DNA of 64,000 nt from Sipunculus nudus (taxonomy: Eukaryota > Annelida > Sipuncula > Golfingiida > Sipunculidae): contig CM049307.1 of the NCBI GenBank assembly GCA_026874595.1, positions 60,456,870-60,520,869 on the forward strand, given 5' to 3'. Shown one piece after another: positions 47,966-59,661 of the stretch. Every line of letters begins with the position of its first letter. The stretch's first letter is position 1. The notes beneath the pieces are model-generated. The model ran no database searches. It had not been told where the DNA came from and worked only from the letters and a program-made list of their open reading frames with translations. The translations under genes were made by a program, and so were the position numbers.

Positions 47966-49341
47966 GGGTCTGTCTTAAACGCGGGGAATCCACGGACAGA
48001 TGGAGAATTCGCGGAGAATTTGCGGAGAGTTTTTATATTCAATGATACTTTTAAATACACATTAAAATCACTTAAAATCTAAAAATATTTTACTCTTGAT
48101 ATATTTGCGCACTTTTAAATGACTGAAAATAGTAAAAGTTGTTTATAATTAAGCATTTTATGCTGAACAATGACTCACCGCTGAGTGAATGCCTTACGCA
48201 AAATCTAACACACGTCTTAGTCACGGCACCAGCTGGCACTGACAGATCTTTAGACAAAACCGCAAAACACCTAATATAACAACTGTCTATTGTGCAAACC
48301 AAAACAAAACCATGCACATGTATCAAATTTACAGCTAGTGAACAAAATATATAATATAATAAATAAATGAAAAAAAAACTATTACCACTTAGGCCTATAG
48401 TGTAAAGACCACATTTACAAGCACAAATAAAAGTTGAAACACAAACATTCGACTTTACACACTTTATACTTTAAAAAAATTGCACCTTTAGGCTAATGAA
48501 TCATCTTGGCAGTAGGATTTTTTAAAATAAAAGAAAAAATAATCAATATATATTGTGATCACAGTAAAAGAATTATATTTTTTTAGCCTCTGTACAAAAT
48601 ACATCACACTTCTTTCTGACCATAACAATACAGAGTATAATAATAATAAAAAATGAAAAATATAGCCCAAAGTAAACATACATACAACAATAGTATAAGA
48701 ACTTATTTGCACAGTCTAAAAAAAAAATTCCATTAATTGTTTCAGTTATTTTAAAGACAAATGCACATTTAAAATGAAACCACTGATAATTTTTACCCAA
48801 TTTCTTTATCACACCCAATCATGTCTTCGAATACATCTCCTAACCCTCATTCACATTCAATCCGTATGGTACAGTTGCATTATATTTAGGCTTTTTTATT
48901 CTAGGAGAAAGTTTAGTTTTAGGAAATGTTGTAAAAATGCCTGAACTGAAACAAGTGTTTTTGCATTAATCCCTGGTTAAAATGTTCAATTTGTTTAATT
49001 TCTGGATTAGAACAAAAATCAACTGCATTTGCAATTGAAAAAAAATAATCCACAGTCACTTGGTGCTATTCGTTGTCTCTGGCGTGGCACAAATATAATC
49101 TTAAGAGAAGAACCTGCTTGCCCAAACAACTGAGAGCTGAATTTTACTGGATGTACAGATTTTTAATCATTTTGGTCATTTAACAGTTAACAAATATGTT
49201 AAGAGTAATATAGTTTGAGATTATAAGTGATTTTAAGGTGTATTTGAAAGTATCATTGCATATAAAAACTCTCCGCAAATTTTCCACAAATTCTACATGA
49301 ATTCCATCTCTCCGCAGATTCTCCGCGTTTTAGACAGTCCC
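47966..49341. mobile_element. Mutator-like non-autonomous element, long TIR, 9-bp TSD
   Basis: Both ends carry an inverted repeat of roughly 130 bp: gggtctgtcttaaacgcgg at the left and ccgcgttttagacagtccc at the right, continuing through a gcggagagtttttatat segment and a caatgatacttt segment. The element is flanked by 9-bp GAGATATCA (47957-47965) and GAGATGTCA (49342-49350), one mismatch. Long TIR starting with G plus 9-bp TSD is the Mutator/MULE pattern. The 1.1-kb centre is AT-rich with no transposase ORF. It lies in the presumed first intron of the third gene. Confidence 0.82.
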
Positions 49342-49829
49342 GAGATGTCACCTGGCAGTACTTGGAGGGATCTGTAACATGAAATACCAGTGCTTGTTGT
49401 GCGAAGCAATCTTGTATTCATATATAGAAATAAACTTAATATTGATAAAATTATATTGATATTTTTTAGATGTTTATATTATATTGAGATCTTTTTTATT
49501 CCTTTGGACTCCAAGAGTTTAGATGTTGCCATCCTTCCATGCGGGAGTTGTAAATATGTCCGACAGAGACAAAACAATATCTGATTTCATTCAGAGTAAG
49601 TGCCTATACTTTCTTACATACTGAAAATTCAGCAAAAGTTTTGGTCCCAACGGTGTCTAAGCGTCTGTACCAATGATAATATGTGGTGGTTATTTCGTGT
49701 CCTCATGCTACATGAGGCATATATGTGTCTGAGGGTTACCATGGATCTGTTCAAGCTTGCATAGTATATAAACTCTCCCTGCCAGAGGCTGTAGCGCTAG
49801 ACACTTGTTTACTATATGTCAGCACTGCA

Positions 49830-50345
49830 GACTGTAGTAAATGACGGGGGTATGATGGTATATCCACTTTCTGTAAGTCCTTTATCTTTTAGTGTGGCCA
49901 CAGTTACTTACCAGAACTTTGATGGATTTTAACGAAACTTACCAAAACTACTTACCTGTAGATTATGTTGCCCAAGTTCAATTATGGGCAACATCTATGC
50001 ATATTTAATAAAATCACCAGTCACTAGGCTACTTTGTGGTGTTGCCACAATAACTTTTGAAGAATATGAAGGATTTTGATAATACTCTTCATAAATGTTA
50101 ATCAATTAAATATCATGCCTAAGTTTGATTTCCAGCGAAATCCATGCATATTTAATGAGGTCAGAGGTCACTGCACTTTGGAGGCACCTAGTGATTTACC
50201 AAAAATCCTGTGGATTTTCATGAAACTCATTACCAGTATACATATTTATTAATAAAGTTTCTCACCTGAATTACCTTCTTACAAACCTCAGGCATATTTA
50301 ATGAGGTCAGAGGCCACCAGATACAAGACAAGCATATTATGTGCA
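49830..50345. repeat. Short tandem block with tgcatatttaat(g)aggtcagaggtcac
   Basis: The motif catatttaatgaggtcagag or a variant occurs near 49998, 50148 and 50290, each preceded by a ggattttnatgaaact-like segment. This gives about three units of ~150 bp directly before the dispersed element at 50366. Likely part of another repeat family. Confidence 0.5.
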
Positions 50346-50365
50346 CTTTGCGGTGCTCTTGTTAA

Positions 50366-51425
50366 TTTTTAGCTCAGCTGACTGTAAGTCAACTGAGGTA
50401 TAGGAATGGCCCTTTTTCCGTCAGCGGTCAAGCTGTCCGGTCATATAACTCTAGGTTGGATAGACACATGAATTTCAAACTTGACTTACAAGGTCAAACT
50501 TGGGTCACAAGGTCAAAAGTCAAGTCCACAGGATTCACTTATTTAAAAAGATTGTGGCTGCATTTTAAGCCAAGCTTATCATCTCAGACTTTTCATCTTG
50601 CACAATTAGCTGATTTGCCAGGATGGGGAGAGCATAAATGAATTTTGGGTCACAAGGTCAAGGTCAAAAGGGCCATCTGTTCAAAAATTAAGTTTCCAGA
50701 TGATAACTCCAGTTTAGTTTGACATATTGGTTTGAAATTGTTTGCTCATATATGGCTCAGGACTAAAGTAAGAACCGTGTCAATTTTGAAGTCCAACGGT
50801 CAAGGTCAAGGACATGAAACCCATTTCTTTACAAAGAATGTGCATGCATTTCAAGCCAAACATTTAATCACAAACCTTCCATCTTCAAGATAATGCAAAC
50901 CTGTAAATATGGGAAGGTTCTAATTGATTTTTGGGTCATAGGGTCAAAGGTCATGGTCACAGGGCCCATCCATTCACAAATTAGTTTATGTATGATAATT
51001 CTGCTTTGGATCGACAGATTTGCTTCAAACTTGATTTGTTAATGACCCACCACTAAAGTCAATTCATTTTGATTTTCAGGTTCCATAGATAAAAGTTTAA
51101 GGTCACAGGAGCAACATCTTTAAAAAGATTGTGGATGCACTGTAAATCAAACTTTTCATCCCAAAGTTTCCATCTTTCACTCATGGCTCACTTGCCCAAA
51201 GTGAGGAAATCTTTTGATTTTGAGGTTACCTTGTCAGAAGTTTAGGTCACTTTTTAAAAGATTGTTACAATAATCTCAATGATGCAAGTTCAAGGAAAAT
51301 AATTTCTGAGAGTTTTTTGTCAAAATGTCATTGTTTAAGGTCACCGGACTGTCATTCTGAAAAATTTCTTTAAAAATATCCTTAAAAATATTCAGCTGAG
51401 TGTAGAAACCCAATGGTCCCTAGTT
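50366..51425 (+). repeat. Dispersed element of the AGCTCAGCTGA family with ggtcaaggtca body
   Basis: Left end tttttagctcagctgactgt; right end ttcagctgagtgtagaaacc, then caatggtccctagttt. The body is different from the other copies, made of ~180-bp imperfect repeats with gggtcacaaggtcaaggtca. Short ORFs are repeat artefacts. Confidence 0.6.
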
Positions 51426-52890
51426 TACCAATCCGTTGGTAAGGCAAAAACCTGGATTTTTACATATTAGTAGCTGATTAGTAGTAACAAACATGACACA
51501 AAAGCAAAATTTTTTCGCGCATTACACTAGTAATAGTAACCTGGACACTTTGTATTCTAAACAAGAATAATCAAAGATGAGGCGAGTGTAACTTAATTGC
51601 AAATTTCCAGCTGCACTGGTACAGTGCTGAGCTTAGCGATTGGCAAATAGCAGCAGGGCCATAATAGGTTATAGAACTCCAGATTTTCCGAAGACCTGTG
51701 ACTGGCTCAAGCGCCCACTTCACTTTCAGTCAGTCAGTAGCACATGTCTCTCTATGTATTCATGCAGAAAAGGTGCCTTCTTTAAGGCAGATTTGTTGCT
51801 ATAATAAAACAAACTTGTACCTGGCACTATTATGGACATTTTATTTTTTGTTAGCCATACAGTTGGTAAATCTGTGCCAGTTGTAAGTCCACAGCAATTT
51901 GCATACTATTTTTTTTAATGGAGTGATATTTGGGCAATTTTGTGATGAAAGTGTGAAAAGTGGATTACTCTCATCTGCATAAACTATTTACACTGAAGAA
52001 TGGTAAAGCATACATAAAAAAATTATTATGATGACCCAAATTACCTCCAATTTATTAAGAATTGTTCCTGAGGTGTTACACAAACCGTCCACAAAATTTC
52101 TCAAAATCTGTGATAAAATTTTCAGTCAGGTTGCCAAAAGACAAACCAACATTGTGTTAAAGTATAATACATCTTGGTAGAAATATAATAATTAAGTTCA
52201 AATCAGTGTCTATTGGTGCTACGTTGTGTGTTATAAAACTGTTACCTTTGAATCTGCCTTTCATTTAGAATATGGTTATTTTAATTGTATATGGCATGGG
52301 TGTACTTTGAGAACTCAGAGTAAAAATTCATTTCCTAGTGTTAGTTTATCTGCTGCCTTGTACTCAGCTTGGTTAAATGTAGCTATTTAATGAATTATGA
52401 TGTTGATACCAATAGTCAAGATGTAAATAATACTTATGGAGAATTCTGGTTTTAATAATGTTGAATATTCCCTTCATTAGAAAGTCCCTTGTACTGTGAG
52501 TAATTACCATCAGACCATGGTTTTACTGAACAGAAAATGCATCAGTTTGGAAATTTCTTCTGATTGGCACTACTGATTGTGCATGGTGCAAGTGTATTTC
52601 TGCTGTGTAGTGGATTAAGGAAATGGTTTCAGAGCAAAATGTTTGCGGTTACTATTATTTTTAAGGAGAGCTCACTGTATTTCATGTACATTTGTTATCC
52701 ATATTAAAAGAATTGGCACCTAGGAAACATTGAATCTAATTACAGACAGCATGTCTGACATTTCTGTATTAAAAGTGATTATCATGAAGAATGCTCTTGA
52801 TGAATAAATAACCCAGAGGAAAAACTGTCAAAGTGAGAGAAGTTTGCCGAACTAGCAAGAAGCTGGCATTATTAGTTATATCAGGCTTTA
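51426..52890. other. Intron of the presumed third gene
   Basis: No exon or named repeat recognised. Confidence 0.35.
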
Positions 52891-53201
52891 AGGCCAAAAC
52901 AAATAAAAAGGTATGGTTCTCAGGCACTTTTTTTTCATAAATCACTGCAGACGGGTGGTATCTTATTTTTGACCTTTTTTGTAAGTTTTGATAAAAATGT
53001 CATATGACCAGGGAAAGCAGGGTCTTTTTGCTAAACAGGTAAAAGCACTACATAACTAAGGAAATAGTATCAGAATTGTATTATTTTATCTTTTTGAAAG
53101 ATGAAAATAAAAATAAAAATGTTTAATGCCGGGGGTTAAAATTGACACAGACAGTGCCTGAGAACCATACCTTTTATTTTTATTTTTTTATTTTTTTGCC
53201 T
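52891..53201 (+). mobile_element. MITE, GGTATGGTTCTCAGGCAC family, copy 5
   Basis: aggccaaaacaaataaaaag, then gtatggttctcaggcac at the left; gtgcctgagaaccatacctt and a T-rich run ending ttgcctaa at the right. The interior matches copies 1 and 2. Flanks TTTAA and TAATA suggest a TTA/TAA target. Confidence 0.82.
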
Positions 53202-53978
53202 AATACATAACTTTATTCAAATTTGCATGCACAATATGGCCAGAATTGTTTGCTGGGACTTTATTTTTTTACTGTTCAACACTTAGTTTCACATTCATGC
53301 CAGAGTCCCAATGTGATTAATTAAGTTTGATTGATTGTTAGTGTTTTACCCAGGTAGGCAAATGCAGTAGCATACATCAATATAACAGAAAACTATGAGA
53401 TATGCCCAGAGTACATTGATGAAGCCAGCATTTTTTAATAGGACTAAAATGTGCTGACCCCTGGTGGTAATAATGTGAAACTCAGTAATTTGTTCACATA
53501 CCAAATTTATAGATGTCTCTGTTTAAAGAAATGCATAATTACAAACTGACAGATTATTTATTGTTTGAAGAAAATTTTTGTGTATAGAATAACTCTTACT
53601 GAATTTGGTACAGAGCATTCTCTCTGCTTAGAAATAACAGGAAATACCAGACATGCAACACAACCTTTTACCTAGTCATCCATCCTCAAACAGGTATCAT
53701 AGGGTTGGGCGTTGTATGCTGATAACCTTGACTGAGGACATGATCAACTAGTTGAAACAAAATATCTACATTATTAACTGTTTCTATGCATTCCTCAGTT
53801 TGGTTTCTATAAAGAAACTTTTTTTTCCAGGGCAAAGGAGGAAACAAGATGAATTAGGGGTATTTTTCATTTCTTCTTGAAGAAACCAGATTTCTTAATT
53901 TGTAATGGATGAAATTGGAATAAATGAATATGTATTAGGTTTACACATTTGTAATACATGAAAAGAGTTGTGTTTAAT
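53202..53978. other. Intron of the presumed third gene
   Basis: No exon or named repeat recognised. Confidence 0.35.
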
Positions 53979-56900
53979 TTTTAGCTCAGCTGACTATAAG
54001 TCATCTAAGCTATAGTCGTGGTCCATTGTCCGTTGTCTGTCTGTCCGTCTGTCTGGATATCCGTCCGTAAGACTGGCACATTTCAACACGATTGGACCTA
54101 CGAATCTGAAATTCGCCATACAGTTAGATGTCCCCAAAATCTCCTACCATGCCGAAAATTGGGTCAATAGGACTTTGTTCCTTTGAGATATTAAGGAAAA
54201 ACCTCAATTTTTATTAGAAATCTATTTTCACACTTCAGGACTGCCTAATATCAAAACCACTTATCTGGTTTTCTTCATATTTACCATAAATATTCCTCTA
54301 TATAGTTCCTATGTACATGCCAGAAATTAAGTCAGTATTTAATTTAAAAAAGTTATGGGCCCAAACATAATGGACTTTGTAATAAAAACAGGAAATATTT
54401 GTGGTCACTTAAGACCAAAAGTGTTAAAGGTAGGGACTTTTTTTCAGTACTGCAACTTTAATTGATCAAAATTTAATTGTATACCAAAAATTAGATCAAA
54501 ATCTGTTAAATGTTTTTAAATATTGGCAAAAATATAAAATTGGTACCTTAAATTTTGCCCAAGTTTGACCATGGCACGTGTTTTCCTGTAAGTACTGTGG
54601 ATTTAATTTTCACAGCATGTTTTTGTTAGCATTTTGTCTGTTAACACCAAAAATTTGAAACCAGTTAATCAAAAACTGTAGATTTTACTCAAGTTTCCAA
54701 GCACCATGTCACATCAAGTTTACATCAAGCTAGTGTTATGCAGTTTGCTAGAGCTCAGCTCCCCAGCTTCAGCTCTAAGTTCCTCAAATTTAGCATACAG
54801 TTAGATGTCTCCAAAATCCCCTACCATGCCAAAAATTTGATCACTAGGACTTAATTCCTTCAAAATATTAATGAAAAACTTCATTTTTCCATTAAAAACC
54901 CATTGTTCCACTGTAAGACTGCCTAATATCAAAACCACTGATCTGACTTTGATCATATATAATATACATATTTTTCTATACATTCGCAATGCACATGCCA
55001 GAAATGATGTCAGTATTGCGTAATTGTTTTAAGTTATGGGCCCAAACATAATGCACTTTTTAAAAAATCAAGAAATATATTTACTCCCTTAACAAGAGGA
55101 CTGCTGAAGCTAGAGAATTTTTGTCAGGGATGTAACATTATTTAATCAAGATTCAATTGAATACCAAAAATTAGTTATGAATTTTTCAAATTTTATAAGT
55201 TATTAGTATAAATATAAAATTAGTACCTTAAATTTTGCCCAACTTTGACCATGGCACGTTTGTTTCCTGAGAGCACTGTTGATATAATTTTCATATTATG
55301 CACACATAATGATTTCATCTTTGTAGTGTAGAAAGCTGGAAGAAATTGGCCAAATATTGTAGCTTTTATTAATGATTTTATGGTAACCATATCAGACCCA
55401 GGCTTAATCCAGCCCCTCTTTAGTCACCTCTATGTTGACCTTGTTGACCTTTAATCAGATTATGCATGCATGAGCGAAGCATACACTGGGGCAGCCAGGC
55501 AGCTAATGCCAAGCCACAGTTTACTCAGGTGTCAAACCCAACTCATCTAGTAGTTTTTTTGAAAAACTACATTACAATAAACAATAAATTAATAATTTAA
55601 TTTATAACAAATTAAAGAAAAATTTATAGAAAAGGAATTTGTTAGTTGATGAGTAACAGAAAATTAACTTGCAGTTACTGATGATGTAAGAATCTTGTAT
55701 GGATGGATAGAATGTCAATGTCAATGTTATTCCAAATAACGCCATGCAGTCACCTATGGTATTTTTCAGTGAAATTTTAATGATAAAAAAATAAATCATA
55801 TTGTTCATTACTAATCATTAGGGATCAAATGAAGGAAATTAACGATAGACAAAGATGCAGTTGATAATATTAATCTAGATTCCTACTGTGTCTAGTGTGT
55901 AGATTGATGTGAAAGTAGTCCAAAGTTAATATATTACATTTATTTTTTTTAACATAAATAAAAGCCATAAAACCAGGTACTTATGATCATTATTTAAATT
56001 TGTGAATTTTGTATATTCTGGATTCTCAACATCATTGTTTGGCTAAAACTGAATAAATACTAGACATGGTGCGAATGCTTTGCAAATGTATTTGAATACC
56101 AATATGAATATGTACTGCATTAAAAAATTTTATTGCATAAGAATGGGAATTCAGGTAAAAATGAAAGTATTTGAATACCAGTGCAGATACTTTCAAAATG
56201 TATTCATGAATGCATTCATGAATATATTCTATAATATTATTTCAATAATCATTTCAGTTATATTTTATTTTAAAAAATCATATGATTTTCTTATTTTTTT
56301 TTTATTAAAAATTATGTTGGCACAATATTTGTTATTAAATTTTAATAAATAGTTAAACCAGTGATGGGCCGATCATCGAGTTTTTTTGAAAGTCAGTCGG
56401 TTTGCTGCCACTTTCAAGCGCTCGATTACCAAAGGCAACTATCGATTACTTCATACTCATCATTGTTTTTCCCAGAATGTCTTTATGTTATAGGCAAAAA
56501 TTATTCTTCAATTTTTTACAGCATTCCGGGCTTCATATAATGAATCTGTGTTCCCAAATAACCTCCGTATATAACTGAGTATGACACGGTATAGATGAGA
56601 GAACGGAGGACTTATTGAACCTCTGTGAACTGGCAAGGAGCTGCAGAATTAGCGGAAAGTTTTCTAACGAGATTTTCATTGCAAAATATGGGCGGTATGG
56701 CATTAAAATTCTCCATAATTCTCCAGGTCTATGCCAATTTTGCAAAATTCTCTTAGAAATAATCTCCTCAACTAATGTCAGGTGCCGCTGCCGCATGAAT
56801 AATTATATTTTTAGCCTTTAATTAGTTTTTTTTTTTAATTTTTACCAAAATTTATATGGGCCTGTAATTTTTCTGGCAGGCCTGTAAAACCAGTATGCAT

Positions 56901-57546
56901 GTTGGTAGTCATCATAATTGTTATAAAATGAAAGTCCTTGCTGGTGGTGAAGTTAAAATGATACGCGGGAGTATTCATGAGGGCCAGCAAGTAGATGTCC
57001 TGGACTTTGGTTTAATTCTTGATTACTATAATTAATTAAAATGAAACTTCGAATAGCATATCTTAGTGATTAAAGGAAAATATAAAAAAGGCAAAAACTT
57101 CTTTTCATCAGGTAGAATTACTAAGACATTCAGACTGGGTTAAGAGAGTACAGTTTCACAGATAACTGCACATTTCTTAATATTTGTCTGAACCGATTAA
57201 TAATCGATCATCGATTGGTTTGCCCAAACCGATGATCAGTTATGAAAAAGGAACCGACTCCCACCACTAAGTTAAACTCTTTTATTATATGTGCTGCTTA
57301 TAAGTTATATGGCCAAGTCAACTTCTGTGTGACAATAGCACTCCATTTGTTAATAAAATAAATGAAATCAATCCTCTTCCCTGTCACCAAAGATACTATC
57401 AAAATCATACATAAGCTAAACACCAACAACTCATAATGAAGCTTATATTTATTACCACACAAAACAAGCATGTGCCTCTTTCCCAGATCATATTTTTTAT
57501 CATATATAACAGCTGAGCGCCGTGACCCATGGGTCCCTTGTTTTTT
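53979..57546 (+). repeat. Dispersed element of the AGCTCAGCTGA family with a ~680-bp internal duplication, hAT inserted
   Basis: Left end tttttagctcagctgactat with a gtccgtctgtctg run. Right end acagctgagcgccgtgaccc, then atgggtcccttgtttttt. The segment beginning agttagatgtccccaaaatc at 54122 recurs at 54799 (agttagatgtctccaaaatc), about 677 bp later, and both match 2940-3560. A hAT element lies inside at 56359-57269. No significant ORF. Confidence 0.65.
56359..57269. mobile_element. Non-autonomous hAT element, 911 bp, perfect 8-bp TSD
   Basis: AGTTAAAC is duplicated exactly at 56351-56358 and 57270-57277. The ends are CAGTGATGGG and CCCACCACTA (inverted: TAGTGGTGGG). The subterminal regions contain complementary gatcatcgag and atcgatcatcgattgg motifs. 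8-bp TSD with CAGTG-type ends is diagnostic of hAT. The only sizeable ORFs (56533-56796 on -, 56615-56821 on +) overlap each other and show no transposase features. Confidence 0.9.
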
Positions 57547-58780
57547 AATGTATGTTCCTATATTTTGAGGGAATGGTCATAATATTTGTGTGTGGGACCT
57601 TATCCCACTGCTCATTCAGGAAAGCTGGATTCAGCCCAATACATTATCTACAGCTGTCAATGCCTAAATACCATTCTTCTTAATGTAGCATAGATCTGCA
57701 CTCATTTGAGAAGTATGACTTACTAGTAAGTTACCATGTGGTGGCACATTATTTCCCATGTTTGGATAACATTTTGTTTATGATCCAGGTTTTGTTTGTT
57801 TCTTGGTCTTTGTCTGTCTTCTCTTTTAGGTTATGATTCTTAAATATTTAAAGCTGCCCATTCACCTACCTTTTGATGTGATTCCTGGCTTCCTCCGTAT
57901 ATATTTTAATAATCTAATTCTAAGAGTAATTCTGGCTATGAAAAGTTCATATATACCTCCAGTGGATGTGTGAACTTGTTTATCAAAGACTTGTATGTAA
58001 ACACAGCAATATTGACAAACGGGAAAAACATGTTACCTAAGGTGGCAGGTTACATATTTGCAGAGATTAAAAAGGTCAGATGTTGCCAAACCCCATTTTT
58101 AAAGCTCTGGCTTATTGACTTGCTGCCAGAGATGCCATTATTGAATTTGTTTTGATTATTTTGGTGGGCCCCCACATATTATAAACACGTTGATATAAAC
58201 ACAAGAAGTAGCAAGAGGTAGAAAAAATTAAGAGGGTCTTATCTTAGTGATACATGTTTATTATAGTCAGTATAAGCTTTCTCAGAGTAAAATAATATTT
58301 AGAATGTAGAGGAAATGTAATATTTTACATGATGGTTTCCATTCATATGGACATCAATATTATGTAATATAGGACTAAAGGTCACTCATATATTTTTTTT
58401 TAATATAGAATATAGGAGTCCTGATTTACTAAATCAGATTAAGTGGTCCTTAAGACATAGTTCAGACATAGCTGATATACATGGAGTATAGTGTTTTCTC
58501 CTTAAAATATTATGGTTTTCCTCCCATGTTTCATTCTTAAACAATTTGTTTACTTCTGTACACTTTGTATTCAGCCAAATTAACAAATTATTTGAGATGA
58601 TATACATATTATTGCTGATGTTTATGTACCTGTTAAATATAATAATGTAGTCTCACCTCAGTGGAACTCAGAATCAGTGACCATTACCTCAGTGTGAGAA
58701 CAAGTCACTCTCCATAGTACTGTTAAGGCCACTTCTAGTGAAGGTTACAGTTCAGTAAATGGGAATTAAATAAATGTGGA
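57547..58780. other. Intron of the presumed third gene
   Basis: No exon or named repeat recognised. Confidence 0.35.
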
Positions 58781-58934
58781 ATTCATATTGATTGTGTGTG
58801 CTGGCAGTGCAGATACACAGAGTGCACAAAACATGTAGTGTATCAGCTGTGCAAGGCGCACATGGCCCACAGTCAATGCAGTACACAGCAGTACAACTGA
58901 TGCCAGTGACCCCGCCATGTGGCAGGCACCTCAG

Positions 58935-58940
58935 TATAAA
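58935..58940 (+). promoter_or_regulatory. TATA-like box, possible alternative promoter
   Basis: TATAAA lies in a GC-richer stretch (58795-58985) about 270 bp before the exon at 59206. It could mark an internal promoter that makes ATG 59207 a start codon. No supporting initiator was identified. Confidence 0.25.
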
Positions 58941-59205
58941 TTCAAGACAGCCACGCCTATGCTCGCACCTGAGTGAGCTATGAACTTTACTTCAGAGTAC
59001 AAAGAAGTGAAAATAGTTGTTCATGTGAGCGTATCATCCCAGAGACTATACAAACATAAACACAAACTGCTGAAATAAAAAATGAGAAGTCTGAGCTGTT
59101 TTTTTTGCAGCTAATTTAGGCTGCCTCACAGCTGTGTGAAAGTTCTGCCATACCAGCATGTGTAAATTATCCTGGCTTGATGATCACTGATGTTTGAGTA
59201 TTCAG

Positions 59206-59325
59206 GATGCAGACTGGAGGAGGCAAGCAGTATGATTACGAGTATCAGCCCCTGGATACTGAAACCATGGAGGACTACTGGCAGGATGAGAACAAATTTG
59301 TTCAGCTGCCATGGGAAGATAAAAT
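59206..59325 (+). CDS. Second coding exon of the unrecognised acidic protein
   Basis: gagtattcag|G opens a 120-nt segment that ends AAAAT|gtaggt. The frame that completes the phase-2 codon of exon 47325-47365 is open throughout and reads LMQTGGGKQYDYEYQPLDT, then ETMEDYWQDENKFVQLPWED and K. The composition is acidic and aromatic, not repeat-like. Being 120 nt with phase 2 on both sides, it could be skipped without changing the frame, and its ending (GAA GAT AAA AT) resembles that of exon 1 (GAG GAT AAA CT). ATG at 59207 could also be an alternative start. The third phase-2-compatible exon was not found within the window. No family recognised. Confidence 0.55.
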
Positions 59326-59661
59326 GTAGGTTACTTTGGTCAGTTCGGTTTCATTTAATGATGTGTGTGTATGTGTGTGTGTTGGACCATTAGGGTTTGT
59401 GTCTGATAGGATTACAGATTGAATAGAAACAAACATATGTTAAACTGCTGGTGTGAGAAAACTGATGATTTTCCTCTCATATGGTTAACAAGGAACATGT
59501 ACCACAACCATGGTAAGGAAGAATGAAAAGCTGTATTTATCAGTCATTTTGGTTTTTAGTTTTTATTTGTTTCTGCATGTATTACTGTGTGTGCCTGTGT
59601 GTTAACAGTGAACAGAATCAAAACAATATATGTTCAGTCGTTATAATAAGTTAAAATGAGA

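Noticed and set aside
49550..49594. Possible exon: ATGTCCGACAGAGAC... followed by a strong gtaagt donor
   Set aside because: Its phase (1) does not match either neighbour exon of the third gene, and no in-frame acceptor was found. It may be a minor alternative first exon, but the support is too thin.
56533..56821. Overlapping ORFs of 87 and 68 codons on opposite strands
   Set aside because: They mirror each other inside a non-autonomous hAT element and show no transposase motif.
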